NCBI RefSeq assembly: GCF_000321225.1
Contig: NW_004450285.1
Location: forward strand, 6,225,940-6,289,939
Direction: 5' to 3'
Length of the DNA stretch: 64,000 bases
DNA from: Odobenus rosmarus divergens
Lineage: Eukaryota > Chordata > Mammalia > Carnivora > Odobenidae
Made by a program: the position numbers and the translations under genes. The number at the start of each line of letters is the position of its first letter. Positions within the stretch are counted from its first letter, which is position 1. The notes under the pieces are model-generated. The model saw nothing but the letters and a program-made list of their open reading frames with translations. It ran no database searches and was not told where the DNA came from. Positions 20,671 to 32,959 of the stretch are shown piece by piece.

Positions 20671-23600
20671 ATCTATGTACTGTTTTTATATAGTGTTTTA
20701 TTTAAATGATAATATATCTACCCTATATTCTACCATGTAAATATTTAACTTTATAAGGTATTTTAGTATCAGTATGACATCCAATCATTTGGATTCCCCA
20801 GAATTTACTAAATCATATTATTGAGCATTATTTTGTAAATATTTTTATTATAAATAACCTGGTTAACATTAATTAAATATTTATGCTTATCTTTATTCCC
20901 TGAGAAAAATTTCTAGGTGAGTTTCTGAGGCTAAGATTATGCATAGCTTTTTGCATATGATTCATAGTCTCAAGTTTCCCTTTAGAAAAGTTACACACAT
21001 TTACAAATCTCATAGGCAGTGTTTGAGGGTAACTATCCTTTGCATTTGATTGTAATCTTTGAATAAATGCATTTTAAATTCTTGATCTAAAACATCTACA
21101 TTGCAAGATACGAATAATTGTTTAAGGATCCTGCCACACACTCATTGACTTGAATAATTATGTCAATACTCCAGCTTTGTTTGTACTAGGAATATAATGC
21201 TCCGTTTTTCCATTGGTTAATATTTTACAAGCCTGAGTGAGATTATCCAAAAACGTGCAAGGGCTTTTCTTGGAAAATACAGGAGCTTCACGATAAAACA
21301 TGGCTCTCTCAGTAGGTTGTATTGATTTACACTAAACCAGACACTGGGGTACTAGTTGTTCTGTTATATATCTGGAGAACAAAATGTGGCATATTAAGAA
21401 AGAACACAAACATTCCCCAAAGTATTTTCACATAATAATGAATTCTGTTCATTAATTCAAATTTATTTTTGATATGTTAATGTTTTCATAAGTAATTATT
21501 TTTAATTTCCAAGGAAATAATAAATCCATGAAGCTAAAGCTTATTTTTCTTGTTTGCTTTTGAATGCTTTTTTTTTCCTTTTTAAAAATCATGTAATAGA
21601 GTATTTGATTTACAATTTCAAGAGATGGATGGGAAGTTTGTAAATTGCTTAAGTATATTTCACATAATGGGAGCTATTCATAGAGAAGTTAAATTGCCCA
21701 GATTACAAAAGAGATCTTTCACAAAAATTAATAATGTATAGATCATTGAGCTACTTGTTTATGATAATTAAATGGTTAATTTAATGAGATATTATGAAAT
21801 ATGTGAGCAAAACCATGGAAGATTCAACATTCACAGAATAGGTTATATTACAGCCCATCCCTGCTCATGCACACACTCACTCAACTGTTCTCTTGTCTAT
21901 CATACAGGACTGTAATGCTCTTCATGGCACTGTTTTCCATGAATAGGAGTGTGATGGGATGGAAGGAAGGTGAACTAATTACAGGCATGGTTTGTCCTTA
22001 AGAGTAATAACTCTGTCCCCAGGCTGCAGGGCCTGTCACTCTTTGTGGCATTGCCTCTTAGTCTTGACAGTCCAAACACGACTTTTGTTAAAAAAGAGCT
22101 GGACCACCTCTCATTTTTAGAATGCTGGCACTTTAAATTTATCAATTTCTGTCATCTCCAAAATATTGATAGGGATATTGTCATCTTCTCTATTATTCTA
22201 TTTAATGATTTTAATGTTGCATATGAAACAACAGCAATTAATCATAACAAAAGTAGAAACCTATATGACTATTCCCTAATTAGAGTTAGGCTAGTCAAGA
22301 ACTTTATTAATTTAACTTATGTAACAATTTATTTAACATTTGTTCATTTCAGGGAGATACACAGGAAATAACCTGGTGGTAAAGACACCCACATTTTGTA
22401 TTTATTCATCAGTTCATACTGTCACACACACCCCTCTAGAGCTCTCAATCATAACTGATCAACACTTGCCAATGTAATACTGTCATTTGGAATGAAGGTT
22501 CCTCAGGTTTCCTCTTTCTTTGTAACTAGACTCAAACGCAGACTTTCACTTGAGGGGTAGAACTTTATTTCTAAATCATGGTCAACTGGAAATGAGACTC
22601 TAGGGGTCTTATGGAGCAGGCCTCGGAAATGTGAAGACAGATAATGTTGGGAGTAATCCTCTATATATAAAATGCTAAGTTTAAATGGATACATCATGTT
22701 CTCCAGAGTTAGTAAAAAATGTAGGAAACAAATATATGTAAAAATGCATCAAACAACTTATTTTTCAAAGAACTCAGTAATTTAACTCTGAGGATTCCTT
22801 TAGGATGACAGTCTGGACCTTTCGTAGTTTCCACAATACCAAAATGAAAACATGAACATTCTATCATCACTAAAAGTCTACTCTGCACCTCTTTACCCCC
22901 ATAAAGCTGCATCAGCCAATTATCTGGGTCAGTTGACAGGACAACCAACGATGCCTGAACTCTAGATTGAATGACTTTTTTTTCTCAGAATTGTATGCAT
23001 TCCTATTTAGAGATGAATTTACAAATTAAAACCTAATTTAGAGAGAAATTTATTGGGTATTAATGTTTAGTGATTTTCCAAGAAAATAATATTTTTGCAA
23101 TTTAAATATTTGTGTCACAGTTGAATAACAAATCCTTAGCCCCAATTTGTACTCCTTTAACATGATAATGATTATTACTTGATTTTTTCTTTTTCTGTGA
23201 TTTTTTTAGTCTATGATATTTTCTTCATTTTTACATCCTCTAGTTTTAATAAGAGTAGAATAATGAAATCTTGATTTTATTAAGAATACCTTTTTTTTCC
23301 TATTTTATGGAAGTGATATAGCCTGTTGAAATAATGGTAAAATTTGTTATATTTGTATAATAATACACACTATAGCAAAAATAGTCTAGTAAGGGGTTTA
23401 ACTGAAACTTGGTTGATCAGTAATAATGGACATTGAATGCTGCCAGAAAAAACATCAATTTAGTATTTACTGTTATGAAATTTTATAGAGATATTAACCA
23501 AATATGACCATGGAAGAAAAACATTTAAGAAATTTAAACAACAAACAGAATATACAAATACCGCAGTATTTCTCTCCTGTTGAAAATAAATGTGACTATT

Positions 23601-23939
23601 CTAAATTCAAATTTGTGCATATGGAAAACACACAATGAGTATAACTCTGAAAGCAAAAATACACTAGTAGTACAAAATATTAAAATCCAAATGTTTGAAT
23701 GGAACTGAGCTGTCTCTTTTTTGTCTGTTACCCCTGAGAAAATTTTCCTTCATTATATAACAAACATTTTATGCTGGCTGTATTGAATAGTAATAGGAAG
23801 TTTTAGAAATGCAAGCTGAATGATTTATTTGACTACTACAAAACCTAACAGAAGCCATTCAACTATATATATTTTGTCATGTAGTTTCTGGCCATTTTGA
23901 AATAAGTTCCCATGCTTTATTAAATGTTTCAGAGGAAGA
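20671..23939. other. Unique AT-rich DNA, 3.3 kb
   Basis: No SINE, LINE or LTR recognised. The largest frame (108 codons, 22045-22371, +) begins in a slightly GC-richer patch (gtttgtccttaagagtaata...gcctgtcactctttgtgg) but has no domain, no signal peptide and no splice-site support, so I treat it as noncoding. This and 5241-8514 are the longest repeat-free blocks and the best places to look for conserved noncoding elements. Confidence 0.5.
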
Positions 23940-24060
23940 ATAAAACACACACGTATGTATGTATATATATGTGTCATATTTCTGTATAACCTATATATGA
24001 ACTATAATAATAAATATAAACATAATTAAAATCTAATGCATATAATATATAAATATTAAA
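23940..24060. repeat. AT-rich microsatellite-like region
   Basis: aaaacacacacgtatgtatg and tatatatatgtgtcatattt lead into a run of TATA/ATAAT-rich sequence with almost no G or C. Impure simple repeat. Confidence 0.7.
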
Positions 24061-24529
24061 TAACATTAATGTTTATATGTAAATTATATAGTATATGCTT
24101 ATATCTTATAATTCAAAATTTATGTATATCCTTAGTACATTTTATCAAATTAGAAATAATAACAGAGTAATAACAGTAATTACAGTAGGTCTTAGGAAAT
24201 AATCTTTAACCTAAAACCAGCTAAGTATTCTTAGGCATAAATTCCAATTTTCGGTGAAATATGTACCTTAATTGACTTGTGAAATAGAATAACTCTGGGA
24301 TAGATTTTTGTTTTCTGTATGAAAGAAGAAAAAGCAGATGGACAAAACTGTATGATATTAAAAAGTAGCAAGAATATCTGGAAATGGTAAAGAGGTCTAG
24401 AGTAGAACTCCATGGAGATCTCTTATCTCTGTTTTGTGGGAAGGTGAATGTAAATAAAGATGATTGTGATAAAGAGTGGTCAGGAATATAAATAAAATCC
24501 AGCTGAGTCTAGTCTTCCGGAATGCAAGA
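24061..24529. other. Unique AT-rich DNA
   Basis: Nothing recognised in about 0.47 kb. Confidence 0.5.
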
Positions 24530-25080
24530 AAACAAAATTCTGTCAGGAGTGAGGACTGTAGACAATGTCAAATGTGACTGATACTCTTTGTAACTTATTT
24601 GTGATATTGGTAAAATCTGGCCTACTGGAATGTTGTGGGTGGGGGACAGATTGCAGTTAGATAAAAGGATGAGAGGTGAGATTTAGTCAGGGGATGGGTC
24701 AGTATAGTAGGTTACAGATTGTAACCTACTTTTCCCCAGACTTTTGCAGTAAAATATTTTGTAGATGCAGAGGAATATTGAAGTTCGAGAGAATATTTTG
24801 TTTTGTTTTGTGGCTGATGTTGTTCTTTCAAATGGATAGAAGTGAGAAGAATGTTGAAACATTGAGTTGAAACTGTCAGATGAGAGAACCAGAAGGTTTA
24901 TTAGTCCATGGAAATAAGTCTTTGGTAGAATGAAAGCAAATGGTACTGAAAATCCAAGGAGATGAATTTATACAAAAGGAGTAATAATAATTTCAATGCA
25001 TGTCACAGCATGGCAAAAAAAAATAATTTCAATATGATTGAAATAAAGGAGAAAATAGTATTTGTGGAAGCAGCTGAATG
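24530..25080 (+). repeat. Old mammalian repeat, probably LINE-derived (distal half)
   Basis: gtcaggagtgaggactgtag, acaatgtcaaatgtgactga, tctggcctactggaatgttg and ggatgagaggtgagatttag follow a familiar old consensus (…gaggactgagaatagaccat…ggatttagcaacatgg…). A more proximal part of what seems to be the same family lies at 52660-53220. Family name not assigned. The tract ttgttttgttttgtggctga near 24799 is a simple insertion within it. Confidence 0.45.
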
Positions 25081-25572
25081 TATATGCTTATGCATAAGAA
25101 GAGGAAATAATTTGTTAATTATATTTTCTCAATGAAGTAGAAAAATGCACCTGCAAAGAGGGGTGAATTGTCAGATGAAGAGTTTGGGGCAATATGGATG
25201 GCTTGAAATTGCTAATGTGGTAAATGTGAGTGAAACCTGACTATGAAACTTAGGACCAATAGGGAGGAATTCATGAACAAAGGAATAATACTGATATATA
25301 ATTGTTTCTTATCTCTGTCTTCCAACAATTAAATCATAGAATGATCCTGCTTTCTGAATTGTTTTTATTCAATATCAAGCCATATGAAATCAAATAATAC
25401 AATTATCATTAAAATTGGTACAATATTGCCTCCTCAGTGATTAGTAAATTCTTTATAGATTGAAAATAAATGGACTTATATAAAGTATGGCTCTTAATTA
25501 GTTTGACAAACAATTGCCAGTGACTGAAACATCTGTTATAATAGGAAACAGTAGTCAGAGACTGAGGAGTTT
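25081..25572. other. Unique AT-rich DNA
   Basis: Nothing recognised in about 0.5 kb. Confidence 0.5.
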
Positions 25573-25712
25573 ATTTTTTATTTATTTTTGAAAGATTTTA
25601 TTATTTGAGAGAGAGAGAAAGTACACGAGAGCAGCGGGGAGGGTCAGAGGGAGAAGCAGAACCCCCACTGAACAGGGAGTCCTATGCAAGCCTTGATCCT
25701 GGGACTCCTAAT
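25573..25712 (-). mobile_element. SINEC lacking its tRNA-like head
   Basis: Tail and body only: tttttgaaagattttattat, ttgagagagagagaaagtac, gagaagcagaacccccactg, ccttgatcctgggactccta. The last 40 or so bases expected (…ctgagccacccaggcgccc) are missing. Either a 5'-truncated insertion or a later deletion. No clear target duplication. Confidence 0.88.
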
Positions 25713-26589
25713 GTAACTTTCACTACATCAAAAAATGAAAAAATGAAAAGGGTATATAAAAGATATATTTTCAAGCAATTGATCACTGTGAGCAACTGCA
25801 ACTTAATCCTGCTGGAGAAAATGCTGGAAAAAGGTTTAGAATCTGTATTCAGAGTTTTCTGAAGGATTAAGGAGCAAAGACACATAACAGCTCCCACAAG
25901 TCATTGGTAAGAGGTGACTTGCAGGAGTTCTTAATTCTGTGCTGCTTTTGGCCTCCCCTGCATGCAGGCTGAGTGGGCTCCATCAGCCAAAGTAAGTGTG
26001 TGCTGACATTTGGAATTGGATCAAATTTGTGATAGTAAGGACCAAAGGGAAAAAAATAAAAAGACCAAAGGGTTAAGGATAGAGTATCAACAGCATCTGC
26101 TACAGGTGACATAGAATCCAGAAGTATAAGAAATGTTAAAAAACATGGACTATATGCACTATTTTAGAAAATCTGAAGACTAGATCTCATATCTTTTCAT
26201 TTTATTATTGTAATATTTTACCCCCTCATTGAACAGAGTGAATGAATCAGTATATAATACCACTGTATCTAAAAGCAGTCCATTTTAGTGGAGTTATATA
26301 ATATACATGGGACATCTTACCTGCCCTTTCAATTTATTAAAAAAAATAACATGCATAATTCTTAACCATTTGGAAGGTGTCTCTGTTAGATCTAGATTAT
26401 TGAGCCAACGCATAGTACATGTATACAGAATTTGTGGGAGCTTGTACTAAAACATGTAAGAGAATAAAAAGAAAACACCGATGACAATGAGGAAATTCGT
26501 GTGTTAGGCAGTGAGGAAACATGAAAACAAAAGCATCTTTCATAGCTACAGAAGTCAAAAGAGACACTTCTAAGATTAGTTTTTGAAGC
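25713..26589. other. Unassigned DNA
   Basis: A GC-richer patch at 25920-26000 (ctgcttttggcctcccctgc, atgcaggctgagtgggctcc) may be part of the L1 5'UTR that starts to its right, but I cannot link them. The rest is featureless. Frames of 71-81 codons here are unsupported. Confidence 0.4.
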
Positions 26590-27580
26590 TTGGGCAGCCC
26601 CAGAAGTGTTGAATTGTTGGACATTCTATCCAACATTTTCCCTTCTCAGGAAGAAGCTGGAATCTGGGATTTTTCCCATTCCTTCTGTGCCGAGCCAGGG
26701 GGAATAGTTGTGAATGTTAGATCAAACCAAGGTCTTTGTCTCACTGGTTCCCAGGTGTTAAGAGTTAGCTGAGTCCTATAAGCACTCTGAGGTAAGCAAG
26801 ACAGAAGATACTACTTTGGACAGCTTCCAGAGAAGTCGGGGCATTGGACACCTGGTTTACCTCTTTTTCTCCCGGGGGATGTTAGTTTTCATCTCCTTGA
26901 ATTGTGCTGAGCCAGGGAGAGGGCTATGGTGACTGCTAATTCAAGATGACATTTTTCCCCCTCCTCTCATTGGCCTCCAGGAAGCTAGAGTTTGCTAGGC
27001 CTATTAGCGCCCTGACATAGGCTAGGCAGAAGCCAGTCCTCTGGGAAGCCTCTATAAAAGCTGGGGCATTGGATGCATGGTCCACCTTTTACTCTCTTCA
27101 AGGAGAAGTTGGGAGCTGTAGTCTTTCTTCAGCTATTCTTTACGGAGCCTGCAGGAGGGCTTAACAGCAATTGTATACAATCTGCCATCTTTGTTCACCC
27201 TGCCCCAGGTGGCTAGAGTATGCCTGGTTCTGTCCGTATTCTGAAGCAGGCAAGACAAAAGCTAGTCCTTTGGGCAGAAGGCAGAAAAGCTAGGACTTTT
27301 GATGAATAGTCCAACTCTTTCCCTCCCCAGGAAGAATTTGAGAGCTGGGGGTTTCCTCCTGATTATATGGTGCTGTGCCAGGGATGAGGATTATGGCAAG
27401 AGGATGTCTCAGGTTTCCTTACTGGCCTTGATGTAGCTGTTTTATGCTTGACTAGAGTGCAGGAGCCTCTTAGCTAGCTTCTGGACTTCTCACAAAGCGA
27501 ATTGTCTATATTTGTGGAATTGTGTTTACGGGGAGAGTCTAGGGCTACCTATTCTGACATCTTGCTGATGTCGCTTCCTA
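26590..27580 (-). mobile_element. Isolated 5'UTR of an old L1, four tandem units
   Basis: Read on the minus strand, the right end gives ggaagcgacatcagcaagat then gtcagaatagg, the typical first bases of a mammalian L1 with the YY1-like AAGATG core. Towards the left, four diverged units repeat with a period near 227 bp; the anchor 'ttgga/tttga' falls at 26617, 26844, 27069 and 27298. Each unit carries a 'gggcattggac' block, a 'ccaggaagaa' block and a 'gctgagccaggg' block. ORF1 and ORF2 are not attached on the left, so only the 5' region survives. The + strand frames here are not genes. Confidence 0.7.
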
Positions 27581-27693
27581 AGCACTATAATTTAAAGCCA
27601 ACTGAAATCTCTAGTCCCTAGGCCAAATCTTATCTGGAAGTTTCTCAGCATTTCAATTTATTTTACTTTTCTTCAAAATGAGTATTAGATGTT

Positions 27694-28178
27694 TATAGCA
27701 GCGTTATCAACAATAGCTAAATTATGGAAACAGGCCAATTGTACATTGACTGATGAGTGGATAAAGAAGATGTGGTGTGTGTGTGTTTTTATATAAATGG
27801 AATATTACTCAGCCATAAAAAGAAGGAAATCTTGCCATTTGCACTGACATGGATGGAGCTAGAGAGTATTATGCTAAGTGAAATAAGACACTCAGGGAAA
27901 GACAAATACCATATGATTTCACTCATGTGGAATTTAAGAAACAAAACTGATGAACATAGGGGGAACAAAAAGAGGCAAGCCAAGAAACAGACTCTTTATA
28001 GAGAACAAACTGATAGTTGTTGGAGGGGGGGATAGGGGATGGGTGGTGGGTATTAAGGAGGGCACTTGTGTTGAGCACCTGGTGATGTATGTGATGAATA
28101 ACTAAATTCCAACCCTGAAACTAATACTGCTCTGTTGAACTAGCTTGAGTTTAAATAAAAACTTGGAAGAAAAAAAAA
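27694..28178 (+). mobile_element. L1 3' end (ORF2 C-terminus plus 3'UTR)
   Basis: Plus-strand carnivore L1, 5'-truncated. It starts at tatagcagcgttatcaacaa, covers the ORF2 C-terminal block (WMELE..MLSE and KDKYHMISL readable across frames) with the family stop at 27935-27937, then the 3'UTR (ggtattaaggagggcacttg, taaataaaaacttggaag) and an A tail. Direct repeats gagtattagatgttt (27680-27694) and gagtattagtgttt (28179-28192) are a target duplication with a one-base indel. The 92-codon frame from 27757 is this L1. Confidence 0.93.
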
Positions 28179-28192
28179 GAGTATTAGTGTTT

Positions 28193-30175
28193 GAGGCAAC
28201 AACAAAAATAAGATTTTCCCCACTGCACACTCCTTCATGGATTAAAATATCAGTTAAAGTACTGAAGTAACTACTTATCAAGTGATTAGAATAGCATCTA
28301 TTATTAGACTTCTCTATTATAAATGACTATTTCAGTAAGATAAATCATACCCTAAGGTAAAAAATTAATGCAACTTTCAAAATGTCTCTCTTACTTCCTC
28401 CTTGTATGCCCTTAGATAATATTTGATTCAGTCTGTGTTATTTGAACAAAATTCTCTTTTAACACTTGAAGCAACAAATGGAATAGCAAACTAGTTAGCA
28501 AAGGAGAGATCTCTCCAAAGGAAAATTATTTAACAGGGAAACCATAAATGTAATTATACCTACATGTTTGAGACATCCTGGGATAGCTGACCAAGGAAAT
28601 GCAGCAAAGCTGCTTTATTAACTTGAACCTATTTTCTGGGTTAATCAATTAAATTATATGTCAAGTAACATCTATTGATTAACTCATGAAACTTTGTAGA
28701 AGACTTCTGTAGGGTTCATTTTATAACTCTGAAGTATTTTCCTCAGAATCTCTTATGAAGTATTTTTAGCCATTTCTAAAAAATAAAACAACTGTGTCTA
28801 CCAATGAAGGGAAGTCAGGTGTACTAACCCTTAGTTGCTGAAACCATCTTAAGTGACCCAGAACTTTAGAAAGAACATTGGCTTTTTCTAAAAGCACTCA
28901 AAAAAACTTCTATTATCAAGACTGACTTCTTGCCCACTGCTGTACTTAGTAGCTTTTGCTCTTAGAATCTCATGCAAAATTCATCGGATATTATGGCAGA
29001 ACAGATCATATCTGTCTAGTGTGCTGAAGGAGGAAGGGGAGTGAGAATGGGTCTTAGGCTTAATGCTTATGACACATCGCAAGTGGCACCTAGAAACACA
29101 GAGCTGGCGGGGGGGGGGGAAGTAAAGCTGCTGGGCTTTGTAAATGAGCAATATTTCTAGAGTTGTCATATTTCATATCTATAAAGGCTGATATCATTTA
29201 GTTCACTTTGTTGTGTAGACCTGAAGCAGAGGCAAATCACAGGAAAACTCAGGCTCAGATTGTTACAGGTAGAATATAAAGCACACATATAGATACTAAC
29301 TGTGAAAGGGGTGGAATTAAATTCAGAGGTTGAAGGGATGTTTTTCCTAAATGCCAGCAGACATCAAGTTAAATTTAAATTTTCTCTTCTGCAGACCACC
29401 AAATATTTGCTGTTTGAAGTCAAACAAATCATAAAAAATGAAATGCCCACAAAGATAATAAAATAGTTTGGTATATATTGTTTTATCCTCAAAATCCATT
29501 TTAAGTTTTCATAAAACTACCAGCATGATGAAAAAAAATGCAGTCAAGCTGAAACTCTGCTAGAATATAGAAAATAGTGAAATGCAAATAGCAACAAAAT
29601 AAACTCAGCTCTTTGAAATTCCACACTATAAGAGAATCTCAAAATAATATATTTAATAGTTTATTGCAAATATATTTATTTCAGAAATTGAGATATACCT
29701 TTGGAGATCATGATATAATATATAGGAACAGCCACTCTAAATTTCTCTGTTGAAAGCAGTTCCATTAATATAAGAAGGAAAGTGTAAAATTTGCATGCTG
29801 AAAACCACAATTTCTGTTTTACTCTGCTCTGAGTACTAATACAAAAAAAAGTTACATAGATGAATGATTTTGAATCAAGAAATGTATCTGGAGAGGAAAA
29901 CATGATGCTATATTGCTTAGAGAAGTTGAACATTCCCATTTTTAAAATGTTTTAAGGGAAGTCAGTATTTCTTGTAGTTGGGATTATCTTTTCTTAAATC
30001 AGGCCAAGGTGCTGTACTATATGATCACTTAATACCTTTTCTTGTCATTCATAGCTACAGTGTATTTATGTAGAGTATTGCAATAGAAATTTTGAATGTA
30101 TTTAAAGAAATTAGAAAAGACTGCTCTTCACGTGATGTCTTGCCATCAGAGTCCAGTGTCCATGTTAAGAAAGAT
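28193..30175. other. Unique AT-rich DNA, 2 kb
   Basis: No repeat or gene recognised. A G homopolymer of 11 bases sits at 29109-29119. An 87-codon minus-strand frame (29676-29939) lacks support. Confidence 0.5.
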
Positions 30176-30275
30176 TATGCTTTGAGTCAGGCAGGCCTGG
30201 GTACAAATCCTAGCTCTCTTGCCATGCAGCACCTCTTAACCTCTCCTAATCTTCTGTATTTCCTTACTTTCTCTC
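30176..30275 (+). mobile_element. MIR fragment (5' part)
   Basis: gctttgagtcaggcaggcct and gggtacaaatcctagctctc, then ccatgcagcacctcttaacc. This is the first half of a MIR; the 3' half is replaced by a T run at 30279-30293. Confidence 0.75.
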
Positions 30276-30300
30276 CACTTTTTTTTTTTTTTTAATTTTT

Positions 30301-30924
30301 AGGGATCACTCAGGCCTCATTTTGCATAGTGACGTATAAGGAAGAGAGGTTGGTGTGGTATATTCATTCGGAGAAAAACAGTGGCAGTGAAAACTGAAAG
30401 AAATCAGATGCAAGAGACATTTATGAGGAAGTGTTCAGAACATCTAAATGGTTACTTTTTATTTTTCTCTCCAGCAGCCACTTCTTCTGTTACTCTTTTT
30501 TTTTTTTTTTATCAGTTAACTGGATTACGCTATTTTGGAGTACACACCTATCTTCTGTTCTTTTCTTCCTATTTGCCCATACTTCATGCAATCTATTATT
30601 AATTGATATATTTCTAATGTGGTTTAATGTTTGCAAGTTTGCACTTTTTTTTCAATCTTAGTATTTTGAATTTGATATTATTTATAAGCTAATAAGTTAG
30701 TCTGTTAATGTTTCATGTGTGCTGGCAGAGACCTGAGACTCTTCATTGAATGAGCATTGTGTTTGCATCTATTCCCACAGTTTCATGGGGACAGTGCAGA
30801 GGAACTCAAGTGGATGCTGTGTATGCAGTGGTCTGGGGTCATAGCTGAGGAACACTGAGCTTGCAGAAGCCACTGTATTAACAGTAAGCACTAAGCAAGT
30901 TTACTCTTGGTCCCTGATGGGAGA
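30301..30924. other. Unique DNA with T runs
   Basis: T run at 30496-30510 in ttactctttttttttttttt; otherwise nothing recognised. The frames of 73 and 76 codons here simply read the T-rich sequence. Confidence 0.5.
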
Positions 30925-31262
30925 CTATGTTGGTTTGCTATAATAACGTACCACAGACTGAATAACTTACAAACAGGAATTTATGTCTCACAGATCTGCA
31001 AACTGGAGGTCTGAGATCAGAGTGCTGGCAGGGTCTGATTCTGGTGAAAGCCTGCTTCTTGGTTGCAGACTGCCAGTTTATTCCTGTCTTCTTACATGGT
31101 AGAAAGAGAGATGCATTTTTTCCTCTTCTTATAAGGACACTAATCTCTTCATGGGGGCCCCTCCTGAACTAATTACCTCCCAAATGCCCCATATCCCAAT
31201 ACCATCACATTGGGGGTTAGCATTTCAATGTATGAATATTAGACAGTCCATACTACAAACAT
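30925..31262 (-). mobile_element. MaLR LTR (MST/MLT1 type), near full length
   Basis: On the plus strand it reads as the reverse complement of a MaLR LTR: ttggtttgctataataacgt, accacagactgaataactta, gaatttatgtctcacagatc, cttataaggacactaatctc, taccatcacattgggggtta, gcatttcaatgtatgaat. About 340 bp, the normal LTR length, with no internal region attached, so a solo LTR. Subfamily not determined. Confidence 0.9.
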
Positions 31263-31265
31263 TGT

Positions 31266-32374
31266 CTCAGTGTTCAAGGTTTGCCATTGCAAACAACCCT
31301 GAAAAATGGCCCAAGTAGAGCATGTTCAGGGCTTTGCATTCTTGGCATACTCAGCAAATAGATTGAACTTCAATGGCATGCAACCTAAGTAATCACGTAG
31401 GGCCCTGTGCTGTGAAGTGCCTGGTGTTTTTCTGTTTGTTTGTTTGCATTCGATCCTATAAATTATTTATCTAGTCTTGCCCATAAGAACTTAATGGAAT
31501 GTGCAGCATCTATGCCAGATTGCCTTTCCCAACAGTTCTCACCCTAGATCAAGTTCTCAATCACCTCTACCTTAATTATATTATGAAGATTTTTAGTAGT
31601 TTTTCTACTTACAGTTTTGTCCTCCTGTACAATGCTGTTAAACTAAATTTAATTCCAAATTCAGTACTTTATTACTTGGGAATCCATTATCCTGGGATTT
31701 CAAATATTACCTAGTATCACTAAATCTGTTTCCAGCCTTCTCCCTACTGTAAACACACGGGAGGTATATTTTTCAGTAATGCACAACTACTCTGTTTTCC
31801 TTGAACATAATTCTTTCTGCATTACTTCAGATATTTCTAAAAGCAGACACTGAGATAGGATTAGACATAGATGAGATTCAGTAGGAGAATTGTGTCTGAG
31901 AGAGAAGTCAGAAGGAACTGGAAAAGGTGGGAAAAATCATTAGACTTTTTGTGGATCTGAACACTTTAACACATCCCTGTTAAGTTCTACCCATTGTTTA
32001 AAAGTCTGTTACTTTATGAGGTCTTCCAAAATTAATTGGCTGTGCATCATTTTCCCTTTGAAAGATCATAATTCTTCTAACTGTACACACACACAAAATA
32101 ATATGACAAATTTGATTTCAGTATTTGGGAAACGGATTTAGCTTTTATTGACTATCAAGAAATGTAAGAACGAGGAAAGGAGCCACAGTGCCTGACCTTG
32201 TACTACTAATCAACTAGGGTATTGGGTGACTATGATGATTCGGGGGAAAAAAAAATCCATTGTGTAAACATGTAACCTCCTTAGCGTTTTACCAACTTAA
32301 AAAAATGTGGTTTTTCTTTTTTGGTTATGTTAACTATGTATGTAGTTGCCTCCAAAAGTTTTAGTCATGTTGTC
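31266..32374. other. Unique DNA
   Basis: Nothing recognised in 1.1 kb. A 71-codon frame at 31499-31714 has no support. Confidence 0.5.
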
Positions 32375-32500
32375 TTCCTAATTTGTAAAGTGATAATGAT
32401 AGATATAAATACCATATAGGTTTCTGAAGGACTAAATGAATTATGTACATATAAATTGCTCAAAACCTTAGTAGTTGATAAATGCTCAATATTGGCTAAT
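32375..32500 (+). mobile_element. MIR fragment (3' part)
   Basis: cttcctaatttgtaaagtga, taatgatagatataaatacc, ggactaaatgaattatgtac, taaatgctcaatattgg. Core and tail of a MIR; the 5' part is not recognisable upstream. Confidence 0.75.
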
Positions 32501-32959
32501 ACTGTTTATCTCACTTTTCAAACAGGAATATTGGTTGCTACAGTTTTGTAAACTCTTAAAAACACTCATTTTCTATGAAATCAAAGCACAAAGTTTTATT
32601 TGTATTAACAAGTATTTTATAATGCCATCTTTACTATTGTGAAATGTATTTCAAAGATAATATAGCTCATGTACATAATTTAAAAATACCAATTTATCAG
32701 TTATAAAGGGAAAATGGAAAACATTACTTATATTATTTTAATAAAATAATATTGACAAGACATAAAATGGCTATAACTATAATGTGTAATAGCATATATA
32801 TGGTCAGTTCTAGCATTGCAAGATTTACAGGATTGGTCACACTTACGCTTCACAGATATAATAGCTACGAATGAAGACTACATGTTGTGCTGGAATATCA
32901 AATACCACTGATATTGGATGAAGTAATTTTCAAAATATTGAACTATATGAAATTGAAAA
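32501..32959. other. Unique AT-rich DNA left of the L1
   Basis: No family recognised. The exact left boundary of the following L1 is uncertain by some tens of bases. Confidence 0.45.

Noticed and set aside
22045..22371. 108-codon frame in repeat-free DNA
   Set aside because: No domain, ordinary AT-rich codons, no donor or acceptor sites framing it. Kept only as part of a block to check for conservation.
26590..27580. Regular spacing of about 227 bp as a possible satellite or CRISPR-like array
   Set aside because: Units are long and diverged, end in an L1 5' tip, and the genome is eukaryotic.
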